A DNA stretch of 64,000 nt from JALORV01 sp963754065 (GTDB lineage Bacteria; Pseudomonadota; Gammaproteobacteria; Burkholderiales; Burkholderiaceae_F), in the NCBI GenBank assembly GCA_963754065.1, contig CAVWFH010000012.1, positions 1-64,000 of the forward strand. The letters run 5' to 3'. A program made the translations under genes and the position numbers. This document shows, piece after piece, positions 8,778 to 18,886 of this stretch (position 1 is its first letter; the number at the start of each line of letters is the position of its first letter). Under the pieces are notes generated by a model, which saw only the letters and a list, made by a program, of their open reading frames with translations, was not told the DNA's origin and searched no databases.

Positions 8778-9302
8778 TCACTTCTGGCTGCCGCCGGGTC
8801 CGGTCATGTCGAGCAGCGTGTCGGCTACCTGCACGCAGTCCTGGATGTGCCGATCGCCGAGATACTTCAGTGCGGCGAAGCTCAGTGAAGCCGCAACGAC
8901 CTGGCCCGCAAACGGGACCGCCCGCGCCGCCTGTTTGGCGGTCAGCCGTACGCCGACGGTCTTCAGCACCTTGATCACCAGTTCGCGGGTCACGACCCGG
9001 CCGACGAGCGCGCTGCCGACTGCCATGACTGCCTTGTAGGCGAACACCTTACGGCGCGGCGCGAGCCGATCGATCTGCTCGGGGGTCAGGCCGAAGGCGG
9101 CATTGATGTCCTCGATCATCGACATCAGCACGCCGATGTCCACCGCCACGTCGACGCCCGGTATCGGAATGACCGAGGCGCCGGCCGAAATCAGCGCCCG
9201 ACGCGTCGCCAGCTTGCGGCACAGGCGCGCCACCGCGTCGATATCGCGCCGGGTCTCCGGCACGAGAACCAGCTCTCGCGATCCGCTCACATTGCGCCTC
9301 AT
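8778..9302 (-). CDS. DUF697-like small membrane-associated protein
   Basis: A 174-residue protein whose middle (about residues 45-80) contains IPIPGVDVAVDIGVL followed by MIEDINAAFGLTPEQI, a pattern typical of DUF697/YcjF-like C-terminal domains. Two or three hydrophobic segments rich in Gly/Ala/Val (about 37-60, 92-115, 135-155) suggest membrane association. No GTPase domain is attached, unlike the related fusion proteins. It is convergent with the preceding lipoprotein gene. Function is unknown; in other bacteria the domain is found with stress-related or cell-envelope GTPases. Confidence 0.7.
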   Translation of the reverse strand: MRRNVSGSRELVLVPETRRDIDAVARLCRKLATRRALISAGASVIPIPGVDVAVDIGVLMSMIEDINAAFGLTPEQIDRLAPRRKVFAYKAVMAVGSALVGRVVTRELVIKVLKTVGVRLTAKQAARAVPFAGQVVAASLSFAALKYLGDRHIQDCVQVADTLLDMTGPGGSQK

Positions 9303-9603
9303 GCCGCAATCCTACCGGGCGTCGATCCGCATACGCGTGACTGCGCCAAGACGCTCAGGCATGAACACGGAAGGACACACCGCTGTCTTAAGGCTTAGCG
9401 CGTCGCAGCATTTCACCGCCGCTAGACATGGATCAAGTTGCCACGATGGCCCGGTCAGCCGCGCGACCGCCATGACGACTATCGTCCGGCTGCCGACAAC
9501 AACAAGTGCGCAGCGCGAACTGCAGCCTGCAGGCTCGCGTGAACGACGGATCTAAGTTCTCACCCACGGCAATCGTCACGTTCATCTTCGTTGGGAGGAA
9601 AAC
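9303..9603. other. Intergenic region upstream of the acetate-symporter operon
   Basis: About 300 bases between the divergent DUF697-type gene and the DUF485 gene. It contains no supported coding frame and must hold both promoters. The only clear signal is a strong ribosome-binding site GGGAGG at 9592-9597, just before the ATG at 9604. No convincing -35/-10 pair or operator palindrome could be defined by eye. Confidence 0.5.
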
Positions 9604-9960
9604 ATGTCCACTGCTGCACTCGCAGGCGGGCCGGGACAAAAGTCGACGCTCAACTGGGCAGCGATCGACGCGGACCCGCGCTTTCAGTTGCTGCACGAAC
9701 GCAAGGTCCGGTTCCTGGCCGGGCTGATGATCTTTTCCGTTGCCTACTATTTCCTGTTGCCGATCGGCGCGGCCTACTTTCCCGAGCTCTTCCGGATAAA
9801 GGTCTGGGGTCCGTTGAATGTCGGCATCCTGTTCGCACTGTCGGAATTCGTGGTGGCGTGGGGCATCGCGTTTTACTACGCACGACGCGCCAACCGTGAG
9901 TTCGACGCAATGGCCCGCGAACTGATCGCCGACGCCGAAAACATCGGGAGAAAGTCATGA
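9604..9960 (+). CDS. DUF485 family small membrane protein (YjcH-like)
   Basis: A 118-residue inner-membrane protein with two membrane helices (about residues 38-58 and 70-95) and an N-terminal segment DPRFQLLHERKVRF typical of DUF485. The family is almost always encoded directly before ActP-type acetate/solute symporters and is thought to assist them. Here its stop overlaps the symporter ATG (ATGA). ATG at 9604 has an excellent ribosome-binding site. It is the first gene of the two-gene operon, which ends at the terminator at 11890. Confidence 0.85.
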   Translation: MSTAALAGGPGQKSTLNWAAIDADPRFQLLHERKVRFLAGLMIFSVAYYFLLPIGAAYFPELFRIKVWGPLNVGILFALSEFVVAWGIAFYYARRANREFDAMARELIADAENIGRKS

Positions 9961-11861
9961 GCCGCCGCACGAATCTCTTCCTGGTGGCGGGCGTGCTGGC
10001 GCTTCCACTGATCGCTCTGCCGGCATTCGCGCAGGGCGCTGTCGGTGCCAACTGGCGCTGGCTCACGTTCGCGGTCTTCGCGGCCATCATCGGCCTGACG
10101 ATGTTCGTCACCTTCCTCGCCGCCAAGCGAGTGAAGTCGGCCTCCGACTTCTACACCGCTGGCGGCGGTGTCTCCGGACTGCAAAACGGCTGGGCGATCG
10201 CCGGGGACTATCTCAGCGCTGCCTCGTTCCTCGGCATCGCCGGGCTGATTTCCCTGTACGGCTACGACGGGTTCATGTACTCCGTGGGCTGGCTGGTCGC
10301 GTACATCACGGTGTTGCTGGTGATTGCCGAACCGTGCCGCAACATCGGCAAGTACACGCTGGCCGACATCCTGGCCTACCGCAACGACCCCAAGAAGGTG
10401 CGCGTGGTCGGAGCGATCTCGGTCATCACGGTGTCGACCTTCTACCTGACTGCGCAGATGGTCGGCGGCGGCGTGCTGGTCAAGACGCTGATCGGCATCG
10501 ACTACGAGATCTCCGTCATCGTCGTCGGCATCCTGATGCTGGGCTACGTGTTGTTCGGCGGCATGGTGGCCACCACCTGGGTGCAGATCATCAAGGCCGT
10601 GCTGCTGGTCACGGCGTCGATCCTGCTGGTGATGTTCGTCTGGCTGCCGTATGGCTTCTCGCTGCCGGGCTTCCTGCAGGCGGCTATTGGCGACGCCAAG
10701 GTCCAGGCGCAGGTCGCCTCCCTGCTCGGCGACGCCAGCAAGAACATGTCAGCGGCCGAACTCGGCCAGCGCTTCCTCGAACCCGGACTGCTCTTCAAGG
10801 CACCGATCGACCAGATCTCGCTCGGCATGGCGCTGGTGTTCGGCACGGCTGGCCTCCCGCACATCCTGATGCGGTTCTTCACCGTGCCCACGGCGCAGGA
10901 AGCGCGCAAGAGCGTGATCTGGGCAATGGCGATCATTGGCGGCTTCTACGTGCTGACGCTGTTCCTCGGCCTAGGTGCGGCGATGAACGTCGGCGCGGCC
11001 AACATCCGCGCGGTCGATGCCGGCGGCAACATGGCCGCTCCCTTGCTGGCGCAGTTCGTCGGTGGCGGTGCAGATAGTTTCCTCGGCAATCTGTTCCTAG
11101 CCTTCGTGGCCGCGGTCGCGTTTGCCACCATCGTGGCGGTGGTTGCGGGACTGGTGCTGGCGGCGGCCAGTGCGATGGCGCATGACCTGTACGTCGGCGT
11201 GATCCGCAGCGAACACGTCACGCCCCAGGAACAGGTCAAGGCGGCACGGATCGCCACTGTGATCGTCGGCGCGATGGCAATTGCGATCGGCATCGCCGCC
11301 AAGGGCCAGAACGTTGCGCACCTGGTTGCACTGGCATTCGCGGTTGCCGCCAGCGCGAATTTCCCGTGTGTCCTGCTGACGCTTTACTGGAAGCGATGCA
11401 ATACGGGCGGCATCATGGCCGGCATGGTGATCGGCACGCTGACCGCGATCGGACTCGTGCTGGTCTCTCCGAACATGACCTACCCGAAAGCCATCAAGGC
11501 CGCGGCGCAGAAGGTCGTTGACGGTGCCCCGGCCCGCCTGGTGGCCCTCAACGAGGCGCTCGCGTCAGGCGATGCCGCCAAGGTCGACAAGGCCGGGAAG
11601 GACAAAGCGGCGATCGAGAAGGCCGTGGCGGGTGCCCAGGCGAACCTCGACAGGTTCAAGAACGACAACACCAGCATGGTCGGTCTCGAGGCGCCGCTGT
11701 TCGAGTTGAAGAATCCGGGCCTGATCTCGATCCCGCTCGGCTTCCTCGCGGTGATTCTCGGGTCGCTTCTGTATCGCGACAAGCGCGCCGAGGACATGTG
11801 GGACGAGTTGTACGTGCGCCAGAACACCGGCATTCTCTCCGCCAAGGCGCACGCCCACTGA
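9957..11861 (+). CDS. actP: Cation:acetate/solute symporter, ActP family (VC_2705-like)
   Basis: A 634-residue sodium:solute symporter importing acetate or related monocarboxylates. The N-terminus is a cleavable-looking hydrophobic segment ending in AFAQ, followed by about 13 membrane helices; SSS-family motifs include SAASFLGIAGLI and GLPHILMRFFTVP. Between the last two helices there is a charged Lys/Ala/Asp-rich insert (about residues 520-570) with coiled-coil character, as in the large VC_2705-type symporters but not in short ActP. The upstream DUF485 partner and the downstream terminator define the operon. Substrate specificity is inferred from family and partner. Confidence 0.85.
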   Translation: MSRRTNLFLVAGVLALPLIALPAFAQGAVGANWRWLTFAVFAAIIGLTMFVTFLAAKRVKSASDFYTAGGGVSGLQNGWAIAGDYLSAASFLGIAGLISLYGYDGFMYSVGWLVAYITVLLVIAEPCRNIGKYTLADILAYRNDPKKVRVVGAISVITVSTFYLTAQMVGGGVLVKTLIGIDYEISVIVVGILMLGYVLFGGMVATTWVQIIKAVLLVTASILLVMFVWLPYGFSLPGFLQAAIGDAKVQAQVASLLGDASKNMSAAELGQRFLEPGLLFKAPIDQISLGMALVFGTAGLPHILMRFFTVPTAQEARKSVIWAMAIIGGFYVLTLFLGLGAAMNVGAANIRAVDAGGNMAAPLLAQFVGGGADSFLGNLFLAFVAAVAFATIVAVVAGLVLAAASAMAHDLYVGVIRSEHVTPQEQVKAARIATVIVGAMAIAIGIAAKGQNVAHLVALAFAVAASANFPCVLLTLYWKRCNTGGIMAGMVIGTLTAIGLVLVSPNMTYPKAIKAAAQKVVDGAPARLVALNEALASGDAAKVDKAGKDKAAIEKAVAGAQANLDRFKNDNTSMVGLEAPLFELKNPGLISIPLGFLAVILGSLLYRDKRAEDMWDELYVRQNTGILSAKAHAH

Positions 11862-11889
11862 GCTGAACCGATGCCGCTCGACGAAACAG

Positions 11890-11913
11890 GGCCCCGATCG
11901 TGGGGCCTTTTTT
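11890..11913 (+). terminator. Rho-independent terminator of the DUF485-actP operon
   Basis: GGCCCC pairs with GGGGCC (11890-11895 with 11902-11907) around a six-base loop and is followed immediately by six T residues (11908-11913). It lies 29 bases after the symporter stop codon. Confidence 0.9.
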
Positions 11914-12021
11914 CTTCCATCCCAATCTGCGCGACTATCCGCACTCTCGGATCGCCGTATCGCCGCGGCCGCGGCACGGTCGATCCACCTTGCCCGGGTC
12001 GCGCCCTCGACGCCTAATGCC

Positions 12022-13920
12022 GTGAACAATCCCACCACGCCGCCGCTCGTCTACGAGTCGGTGCGGGAATTTCTGGTCCGACATGCACCGTTTGCGCGCA
12101 TGACCGAGGACGCGCTTCGCTATCTGATCCCGCGCCTGAAGCTCGCCTACTTTGCGAAGGACAGCGTGGTCGTCGACCGTAGCGCAACCTTCCCGCCGCT
12201 GCACATCATCCAGAACGGCCACGTCGCCAGCGTCACCGCCGGCCTCGACACCATGCCGGATCGCGTTCTGCAGCCGGGTGAGAGTTTTCCCGTCGGTGCG
12301 CTCTCGGCAGGCGGCCAACCGACCCGAAGTTATCGCGCCACCGATGATGTCTTCGCCTATCTGCTGTCCGTCGACGATTTCCAGAGACTGCGGCAACTCT
12401 CCCCCGAGTTCGCCGCGTATTGCACCGAGGCGGTCACCGTGCTGGCGCAGCAGTCGCTCGCGGAACTGCAGCGGCATTACAGCCAGGTGGCCTCCGATCA
12501 GCACTCGCTGACGCGGCCGCTTTCGCAGTTGATCCCGTCCGAGCCCGTCACCTGCCTGTCGATCACACCGCTGCGCGAGGCGCTGATGCAGATGCGCGAG
12601 CACGCCGTGCGTTCGATCATCGTCGTCGACGAGACGTCGGCACCGATCGGCGTGTTCACACTGAACGACCTGCGCGACCGCGTGGTGCTGCAGGAGTTGC
12701 CATTGGACACGCCGGTCGCCCGCGTGATGACGCCGGATCCGATCACGTTGCCCGCGCAGGCCACGGCGGCCGAGGCCATCCAGAGCATGGCTGCCGGCGG
12801 CTTCCACCAGATGATCGTGACCTCGCACGGCAAGGTGCTCGGCACCATCTTCGAGCACGACCTGTTCGCCTTGCAGCGAGTGAGCCTGCGACAGATCCAT
12901 CATGCGATCCGTTCGGCTCGGTCGGTCAAGCAGCTCGCCCATGTGGCGGGCGACATCCGCAACCTCGCGCGCAACCTGCTGGCTCAGGGGGTGTCGGCCG
13001 AAGCGCTCACGCGCACGGTTGCCTCGCTGAACGACGCGCTGACGCGCGAAGTCATCAACCGCGTGCTGCAGGAGCAAGAGCTCGAAGGCATTGATTGGTG
13101 CTGGCTCGCACTCGGCAGCGAGGGCCGTGGCGAGCAGACGCTCGCGACCGACCAGGACAACGCACTGATCTTCGTCGCACCGCGCGATCCGACCGAGCTG
13201 CTGAGAATGCGCCACGAGCTGATCGTGTTTGCCCGCGAAGTCAACGCAGCACTCGACCAGCTCGGCTTTCCGCTGTGCAAGGGCAACATCATGGCGAGCA
13301 ACCCTCTGTGGTGCCTCACGGAGTCCGAGTGGCGCGCACAGTTCACGGCGTGGCTGACCGAGCCGACGCCGGAGCGGCTGCTCAATGCAAACATCTTCTT
13401 CGATTTCCGGGCGCTTTATGGTGACAGCACGCTCGCAGACCGCCTGTCCGACTGGCTCCTGGCGCGCACACAAGACAACAAGCTGTTCCTGCGCCTGATG
13501 GTGGCCAACGCCCTCGAAACCGAACCACCCCTCGGGCTGATCCGCGCATTCCAGGTTTCCGACAAACCTGGCCGCGAGGGCACTTTCGATCTCAAGAAGC
13601 GCGGCGTGCGCATCTTTGTCGATGCCGCTCGCGTGTTCATGCTCGCGTACGGCGTGAAGGCCTCGGGCACGGCCGACCGCCTGCGCAAGGCGGGCGAAAC
13701 ACTCAGGGCCGATCCACGCCATGTAGAGGCGACAATCGAGGCGTTTCACTATCTGCAGGTCCTGCGGCTGCGAGCCCAGGAACACCCGCACCCAACTAAC
13801 CCGAATCGCATCGATCCCTACGCGCTCAATGAGGTCGACCAGCGCATGCTGAAAGAGGCATTTCGCCAGGCCCGGAAGCTGCAGCAGCGGCTGAAGGAAA
13901 CTTTTTCCATCGCCCTTTGA
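12022..13920 (+). CDS. cNMP-binding / CBS / DUF294 nucleotidyltransferase-like protein
   Basis: A 632-residue cytoplasmic regulator with three parts: a cyclic-nucleotide-binding-like domain (about 1-140), a CBS pair (about 170-290; VMTPDPITL marks the second repeat), and a DUF294 putative nucleotidyltransferase with GSEGRGEQTLATDQDNALIF (about 370-390), where GS and the DxD carboxylates match polymerase-beta-type active sites. A helical DUF294 C-terminal domain follows. The GTG start at 12022 gives the expected length. Proteins of this kind often sit beside acetate/solute symporters and DnaQ-like exonucleases, as here. They are presumed to sense nucleotides, perhaps controlling acetate metabolism, but the target is unknown. 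Confidence 0.85.
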   Translation: MNNPTTPPLVYESVREFLVRHAPFARMTEDALRYLIPRLKLAYFAKDSVVVDRSATFPPLHIIQNGHVASVTAGLDTMPDRVLQPGESFPVGALSAGGQPTRSYRATDDVFAYLLSVDDFQRLRQLSPEFAAYCTEAVTVLAQQSLAELQRHYSQVASDQHSLTRPLSQLIPSEPVTCLSITPLREALMQMREHAVRSIIVVDETSAPIGVFTLNDLRDRVVLQELPLDTPVARVMTPDPITLPAQATAAEAIQSMAAGGFHQMIVTSHGKVLGTIFEHDLFALQRVSLRQIHHAIRSARSVKQLAHVAGDIRNLARNLLAQGVSAEALTRTVASLNDALTREVINRVLQEQELEGIDWCWLALGSEGRGEQTLATDQDNALIFVAPRDPTELLRMRHELIVFAREVNAALDQLGFPLCKGNIMASNPLWCLTESEWRAQFTAWLTEPTPERLLNANIFFDFRALYGDSTLADRLSDWLLARTQDNKLFLRLMVANALETEPPLGLIRAFQVSDKPGREGTFDLKKRGVRIFVDAARVFMLAYGVKASGTADRLRKAGETLRADPRHVEATIEAFHYLQVLRLRAQEHPHPTNPNRIDPYALNEVDQRMLKEAFRQARKLQQRLKETFSIAL

Positions 13921-13975
13921 CGCGTTGCACCCTAGATCGTCACGCAGCGCTGCATCGAACCACGGACCGAAGTGC

Positions 13976-14671
13976 ATGGGACTGCTGAGCCGACTGCTGC
14001 GATCGCGGCCCAGCCTGGCGCCGGAACTCGAAGTCCGGCTGCAAAGGCTGTCCGAGCTGTCTCCGCCGCCCACCCGCAACACGCATCGCCAGTCGCGCTA
14101 CGTAACGGTCGATGTTGAGACGACCGGGCTCGATATGCGGCGCGATCACGTGCTGTCGATCGGCGCAGTGGCCGTCGAGCGCGGCGTGATCGCACTCGCG
14201 CACTGCTTCGAGCTGGTATTGCGACAGGCCGAGACGTCGAGCCACGACAACATCCTGGTTCATCGGATCGGTGGCCAGCGCCAGCTCGGGGGTGAGGACC
14301 CTGCAGAGTCGTTATTGCGGTTCCTGGAATATGTTGGCCACTGCCCGCTGGTGGCTTTCCGCGCCGAATTCGACCAGACCATGCTCGACCGTGCGCTCAA
14401 GGAGCATCTCGATGTGTCCTGCCAGAGCCCCTGGCTCGATCTGGCCGAGCTGCTACCCGCGCTGTACCCGTCCAACGAGAACAAGACCATGGACGACTGG
14501 CTGGCGGCCATGAACATTCGCATGCTGGCGCGCCACGACGCGCTCGCCGACGCGCTGGCCACGGCTCAGATGCTCCAGGTCTGCTTACGGCAGGCCGAAA
14601 CGCTCGAAATGATCTGCCCGGCGCACCTGCTGGAAATGCAGCGGGCGCAGCATTGGCTCGGCAAGCGCTAG
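13976..14671 (+). CDS. DnaQ-like 3'-5' exonuclease
   Basis: A 231-residue DEDDh exonuclease domain protein. Motif Exo I is VDVETTGLD (about residues 43-51), Exo II includes AFRAEFDQTML and Exo III ends with ARHDALADALATAQM with the catalytic histidine and aspartate. An ATG at 13976 gives a short amphipathic N-terminus (LLSRLLRSRP). It is too short for, and lacks, the clamp-binding tail of a standard DNA polymerase III epsilon subunit, so it is not annotated as dnaQ. It begins 55 bases after the nucleotidyltransferase gene, a known pairing near acetate symporters. Confidence 0.85.
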   Translation: MGLLSRLLRSRPSLAPELEVRLQRLSELSPPPTRNTHRQSRYVTVDVETTGLDMRRDHVLSIGAVAVERGVIALAHCFELVLRQAETSSHDNILVHRIGGQRQLGGEDPAESLLRFLEYVGHCPLVAFRAEFDQTMLDRALKEHLDVSCQSPWLDLAELLPALYPSNENKTMDDWLAAMNIRMLARHDALADALATAQMLQVCLRQAETLEMICPAHLLEMQRAQHWLGKR

Positions 14672-14815
14672 CCAGCGCCGTCCGGGCATCGCGCCACGAA
14701 CCTGAACCCGTCGCGCTGATTTCCCGCACCACGAGAGGTGCTGGGCGGACCCCGGTGCATCCTGTGCAAGTCGCGAATCAGCCATTCGGCCGGCCTCAGG
14801 GGCGATCCAGATCAA

Positions 14816-14844
14816 GACCTGAATGCACGGCCGGAGCCTATAAT
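14816..14844 (+). promoter_or_regulatory. Probable sigma-70 promoter of hemA
   Basis: A perfect TATAAT at 14839-14844 stands out in very GC-rich sequence, 41 bases before the hemA ATG. The -35 region 17 bases upstream (GACCTG, 14816-14821) is a poor match, so strength is uncertain. The rest of the 214-base gap between the exonuclease and hemA shows no gene. Confidence 0.5.
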
Positions 14845-14885
14845 TCGGCGCTCCAACAAGGAGTTAGGCGCCACCTCTCCGGCCC

Positions 14886-16169
14886 ATGCACCTCCTCACG
14901 CTCGGACTCAATCACACCACCGCGCCGCTCGCCGTGCGCGAACGGGTGGCGTTTGTCCCGGAAGAAGTGTGCTCGACCATCGGCCGGCTGCGGGAGAAGC
15001 TGTCGGAGCCGTCGAACGGCCGCATCTCCGAAGCGGCCATCGTCTCCACGTGTAATCGCACCGAGCTCTACTGCGCAGCGGAGGAGCCGGATCGCGCGCA
15101 GCGCGCCCTGCAGGAGTTCGTCGCGGCGGAAAAGCAGCTGAGCCTGGACGAGTTGCAGCGCCATACCTACGTGCTGCCACAGGCAAGCGCGGTGCGCCAT
15201 GCGTTCCGCGTGGCCAGCGGGCTCGATTCCATGGTGCTGGGCGAGCCGCAGATCCTCGGCCAGATGAAGCAGGCCGAGAAGCTCGCGCGCACCGCGGGCG
15301 GCCTGGGCCTGATGCTGAATCACCTGTTCCAGCGCACTTTTGCGGTCGCGAAGGAAGTGCGCACGACAACCGAGATCGGCACGCAGTCAGTGTCCATGGC
15401 TGCGGCCGCCGTGCGCGTGGCCCAGCGCATCTTCGGCAACCTCTCCGGCGAACACATCCTGTTCGTCGGTGCCGGCGAAATGATCGAACTGACCGCGACG
15501 CACTTCGCCGCGCAGCACCCGAAGTCGATCACGGTGGCCAACCGGACGCAGGAGCGCGCGCAGGCCCTTGCGCACCGCTTCCATGCCAATGCAATCAAGC
15601 TCGCCGAGCTGCCCGACGCGATCGCGCGTTTCGACATCGTCGTTTCATGTACCGCAAGCTCGCTGCCGATCATCGGTCTCGGCATGATCGAGCGTGCGAT
15701 CAAGTCGCGGCGGCGCAAGCCGATGTTCATCGTCGACCTGGCCGTGCCGCGCGATGTCGAGCCCGAAGTGGCGCGACTCGACGACGTTTACGTGCATACG
15801 GTCGATGACCTGGGCCGTATCGTGCAGAGCGGCAGCGAGAGCCGCCAGGCGGCCGTCGCCCAGGCCGAAGCGATCATCGAATCCCGCGTGCGCGACTTCG
15901 AAGAGTGGGTCAAGGCGCGCCGCGCGGTGCCGGTGATCCAGGACCTGCGCACGCGTGCCGACGCCCTGCGGCGCCGCGAACTCGAACGCGCCCTCAAGCA
16001 GCTGGCGCGCGGCGAGGCACCCGAGGCGGTCATCGAGCACCTGTCACAGGCGCTCACCAACAAGTTCCTGCACGATCCGATGAGCACGCTGCGCGAAGTC
16101 GGCGACGACGCCGAACAGGCGCGACTGCAGGCGCTGCTCGCGCGCTTCTACTCCCAGTCCGACGATTAG
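14886..16169 (+). CDS. hemA: Glutamyl-tRNA reductase
   Basis: A 427-residue enzyme that reduces glutamyl-tRNA(Glu) to glutamate-1-semialdehyde, the first committed step of C5 tetrapyrrole synthesis. The N-terminus MxLLTLGLNHTTAP and the catalytic Cys56 in STCNRTELY are diagnostic. A Rossmann-type NADPH domain (FVGAGEMIEL, about residues 190-200) and a C-terminal dimerisation helix region follow. Full family length. prfA and prmC follow, an arrangement conserved in many proteobacteria (hemA-prfA-prmC). The ATG at 14886 follows an apparent promoter with TATAAT. Confidence 0.97.
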   Translation: MHLLTLGLNHTTAPLAVRERVAFVPEEVCSTIGRLREKLSEPSNGRISEAAIVSTCNRTELYCAAEEPDRAQRALQEFVAAEKQLSLDELQRHTYVLPQASAVRHAFRVASGLDSMVLGEPQILGQMKQAEKLARTAGGLGLMLNHLFQRTFAVAKEVRTTTEIGTQSVSMAAAAVRVAQRIFGNLSGEHILFVGAGEMIELTATHFAAQHPKSITVANRTQERAQALAHRFHANAIKLAELPDAIARFDIVVSCTASSLPIIGLGMIERAIKSRRRKPMFIVDLAVPRDVEPEVARLDDVYVHTVDDLGRIVQSGSESRQAAVAQAEAIIESRVRDFEEWVKARRAVPVIQDLRTRADALRRRELERALKQLARGEAPEAVIEHLSQALTNKFLHDPMSTLREVGDDAEQARLQALLARFYSQSDD

Positions 16170-16321
16170 CTGCCGCCCGCGGGCGCAACGGCTGCGGGCC
16201 GCCGCGACGCCGCGGGCGATTCCATTCACGGCCCATCGTCCGGGCGCCCTGCCGTTCCCCATCATTGAACTTCGGCGGCCGGGCAAACCGCCCACCCCAG
16301 AGTCCCCACTTGCAGGTCGCC

Positions 16322-17404
<1,083 letters not shown>

Positions 17405-18211
17405 TTGCGCACCGCTGACAGCCTGTTGTGCCGCGAGGGTCTGCCGCGCGCCGAGGCGCGTGCGCTGCTCGCGTCGGTCCTGCGAGTCACGCGCGAGCGA
17501 TTGATCGCCTTTCCCGAGACCGAAGTACCGTCGCTGACGCTCGCTGCCTACGAAGCGCTGGTGAAACGGCGAAAGGCAGGCGAGCCGCTGGCGTACCTGC
17601 TGGGCGAGAAGGAGTTCTACGGCCGGCGATTTGCCGTGACACCCGACGTTCTCGTGCCGCGACCGGAGTCGGAGACGCTTGTCGAGGTGGCGCTGGAATG
17701 CCTGTCGCCGATAACTGCGCCGCGCGTGCTCGATCTTGGCACCGGCTCCGGCTGCATTGCGATCACACTGCAGCTGGAACGTCCCGATGCGCGCGTCGTG
17801 GCGACCGATGCCTCAGAGGCGGCCCTGGCCGTGGCGCGTGCCAACGCCCGGGACCTCGATGCGCGCGTGACATTCCGGCAAGGGGACTGGTACGCGGCTG
17901 TCGATCCCGCCGAGCCGTTCGATCTGATCGTAAGCAATCCGCCGTACGTTGCTGCGGCCGATCCGCACCTGGACGCCCTGAAGCACGAGCCGGCCCTGGC
18001 GCTGACCGACGGTCACGATGGACTGCGATGCCTGACGACCCTCATCGCCGGGGCGCGGGTGCACCTGTGCGCCCATGGCTGGCTCGCGCTGGAGCACGGC
18101 TTCGACCAATCGACCGCGGTCGAGGGACTCCTGCGCGATGCGGGTTTCAAGGAGGTGTCGATGCGCCGCGATGCCGGCCGCCAGCCACGTGTGTCCTTTG
18201 GCCGCGCCTGA
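17405..18211 (+). CDS. prmC: Release factor glutamine N5-methyltransferase
   Basis: A 268-residue S-adenosylmethionine-dependent methyltransferase that methylates the GGQ glutamine of release factors. It has an N-terminal helical domain with the REFYGRxF-like motif (EKEFYGRRFAVTPDVLVPRPESETL), a SAM-binding DLGTGSGCIA and the catalytic SNPPY motif. The open frame starts with TTG at 17405, immediately after the prfA TGA, so translation is probably coupled; no ATG or GTG lies in a better position. Slightly short at the N-terminus compared with E. coli. Confidence 0.93.
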   Translation: MRTADSLLCREGLPRAEARALLASVLRVTRERLIAFPETEVPSLTLAAYEALVKRRKAGEPLAYLLGEKEFYGRRFAVTPDVLVPRPESETLVEVALECLSPITAPRVLDLGTGSGCIAITLQLERPDARVVATDASEAALAVARANARDLDARVTFRQGDWYAAVDPAEPFDLIVSNPPYVAAADPHLDALKHEPALALTDGHDGLRCLTTLIAGARVHLCAHGWLALEHGFDQSTAVEGLLRDAGFKEVSMRRDAGRQPRVSFGRA

Positions 18212-18510
18212 GAGGTCACGCAGGCCGGGGACGGGCACGAGCGCAATCGGCACTGTGCCTAGCGGCAGGATCCCTGCGTGCGCACGATGGCTGGTGCAGG
18301 GACAGAATTTGGTGCGCCGAATTTCGGGCGTGACGGCCGCCAGAACTGCGGTGACATATCCGGGTCACGGCGCAATGGCATTGGAACCGCTTGCGCCCAG
18401 GGCAAGTGGCCCGAAAATGACCATCGCGTGCCTCGAATTCAACGCGACAGCGGATTCAAGTTGCGCTGCGGGACCCGGATCGGCACTCCCGACCTGCGGA
18501 TCGACCCGGT
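18212..18510. other. Intergenic region prmC-grxD without supported genes
   Basis: About 300 bases with no convincing coding frame on either strand; the open frames here are short and lack ribosome-binding sites or recognisable motifs. The stretch is slightly less GC-rich than its neighbours. A short inverted segment occurs around 18306-18330 (GAATTTGG and CCGAATTTC). The promoter of grxD follows at its right end. Confidence 0.5.
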
Positions 18511-18540
18511 TTGACGGCGATCCACCGGACTTTCTACACT
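18511..18540 (+). promoter_or_regulatory. Probable sigma-70 promoter of grxD-ubiX
   Basis: TTGACG (18511-18516) and TACACT (18535-18540) are separated by 18 bases, 26 bases ahead of the grxD ATG. The -35 matches consensus in five of six positions and the -10 in four of six. Confidence 0.6.
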
Positions 18541-18565
18541 GACCCTCCCTCCCGAGATCATCCCC

Positions 18566-18886
18566 ATGGACGCCAAGGAATTCATCCACAAGACGGTCAC
18601 CGAACATCCTGTCGTGCTCTTCATGAAGGGCACCGCCCAGTTTCCGCAATGCGGCTTCTCCGGCCGTGCGATTCAGGTGCTCAAGCAGGCCGGGGCACCG
18701 AGCCTCGTCACGGTCAACGTGCTCGAGGACGACGACGTGCGCCAGGGTGTGAAGGAGTACGCCAACTGGCCGACGATCCCACAGCTGTATGTAAATGGGC
18801 AATTCGTTGGCGGCTCGGACATCATTATGGAAATGGCCCAGTCCGGCGAACTGCAGACGCTGCTCAGTCAAGCCAAGGCCGCCTGA
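18566..18886 (+). CDS. grxD: Monothiol glutaredoxin, Grx4 family
   Basis: A 106-residue monothiol glutaredoxin. The active site CGFS occurs near residue 30 in KGTAQFPQCGFSG, and the glutathione-binding WPTIPQLYV and GGSDI motifs follow. Such proteins carry and deliver [2Fe-2S] clusters, often together with BolA-type proteins; a BolA-family gene is encoded at 39184-39429. The start ATG at 18566 lies downstream of a good promoter. Its TGA overlaps the ubiX ATG. Confidence 0.95.
   Translation: MDAKEFIHKTVTEHPVVLFMKGTAQFPQCGFSGRAIQVLKQAGAPSLVTVNVLEDDDVRQGVKEYANWPTIPQLYVNGQFVGGSDIIMEMAQSGELQTLLSQAKAA

Noticed and set aside
11935..14082. A 715-residue minus-strand frame
   Set aside because: It is antisense to the cNMP/CBS nucleotidyltransferase gene and its composition (Asp/Arg/His/Gln-rich) is typical of GC-rich shadow frames; no domain was recognised.
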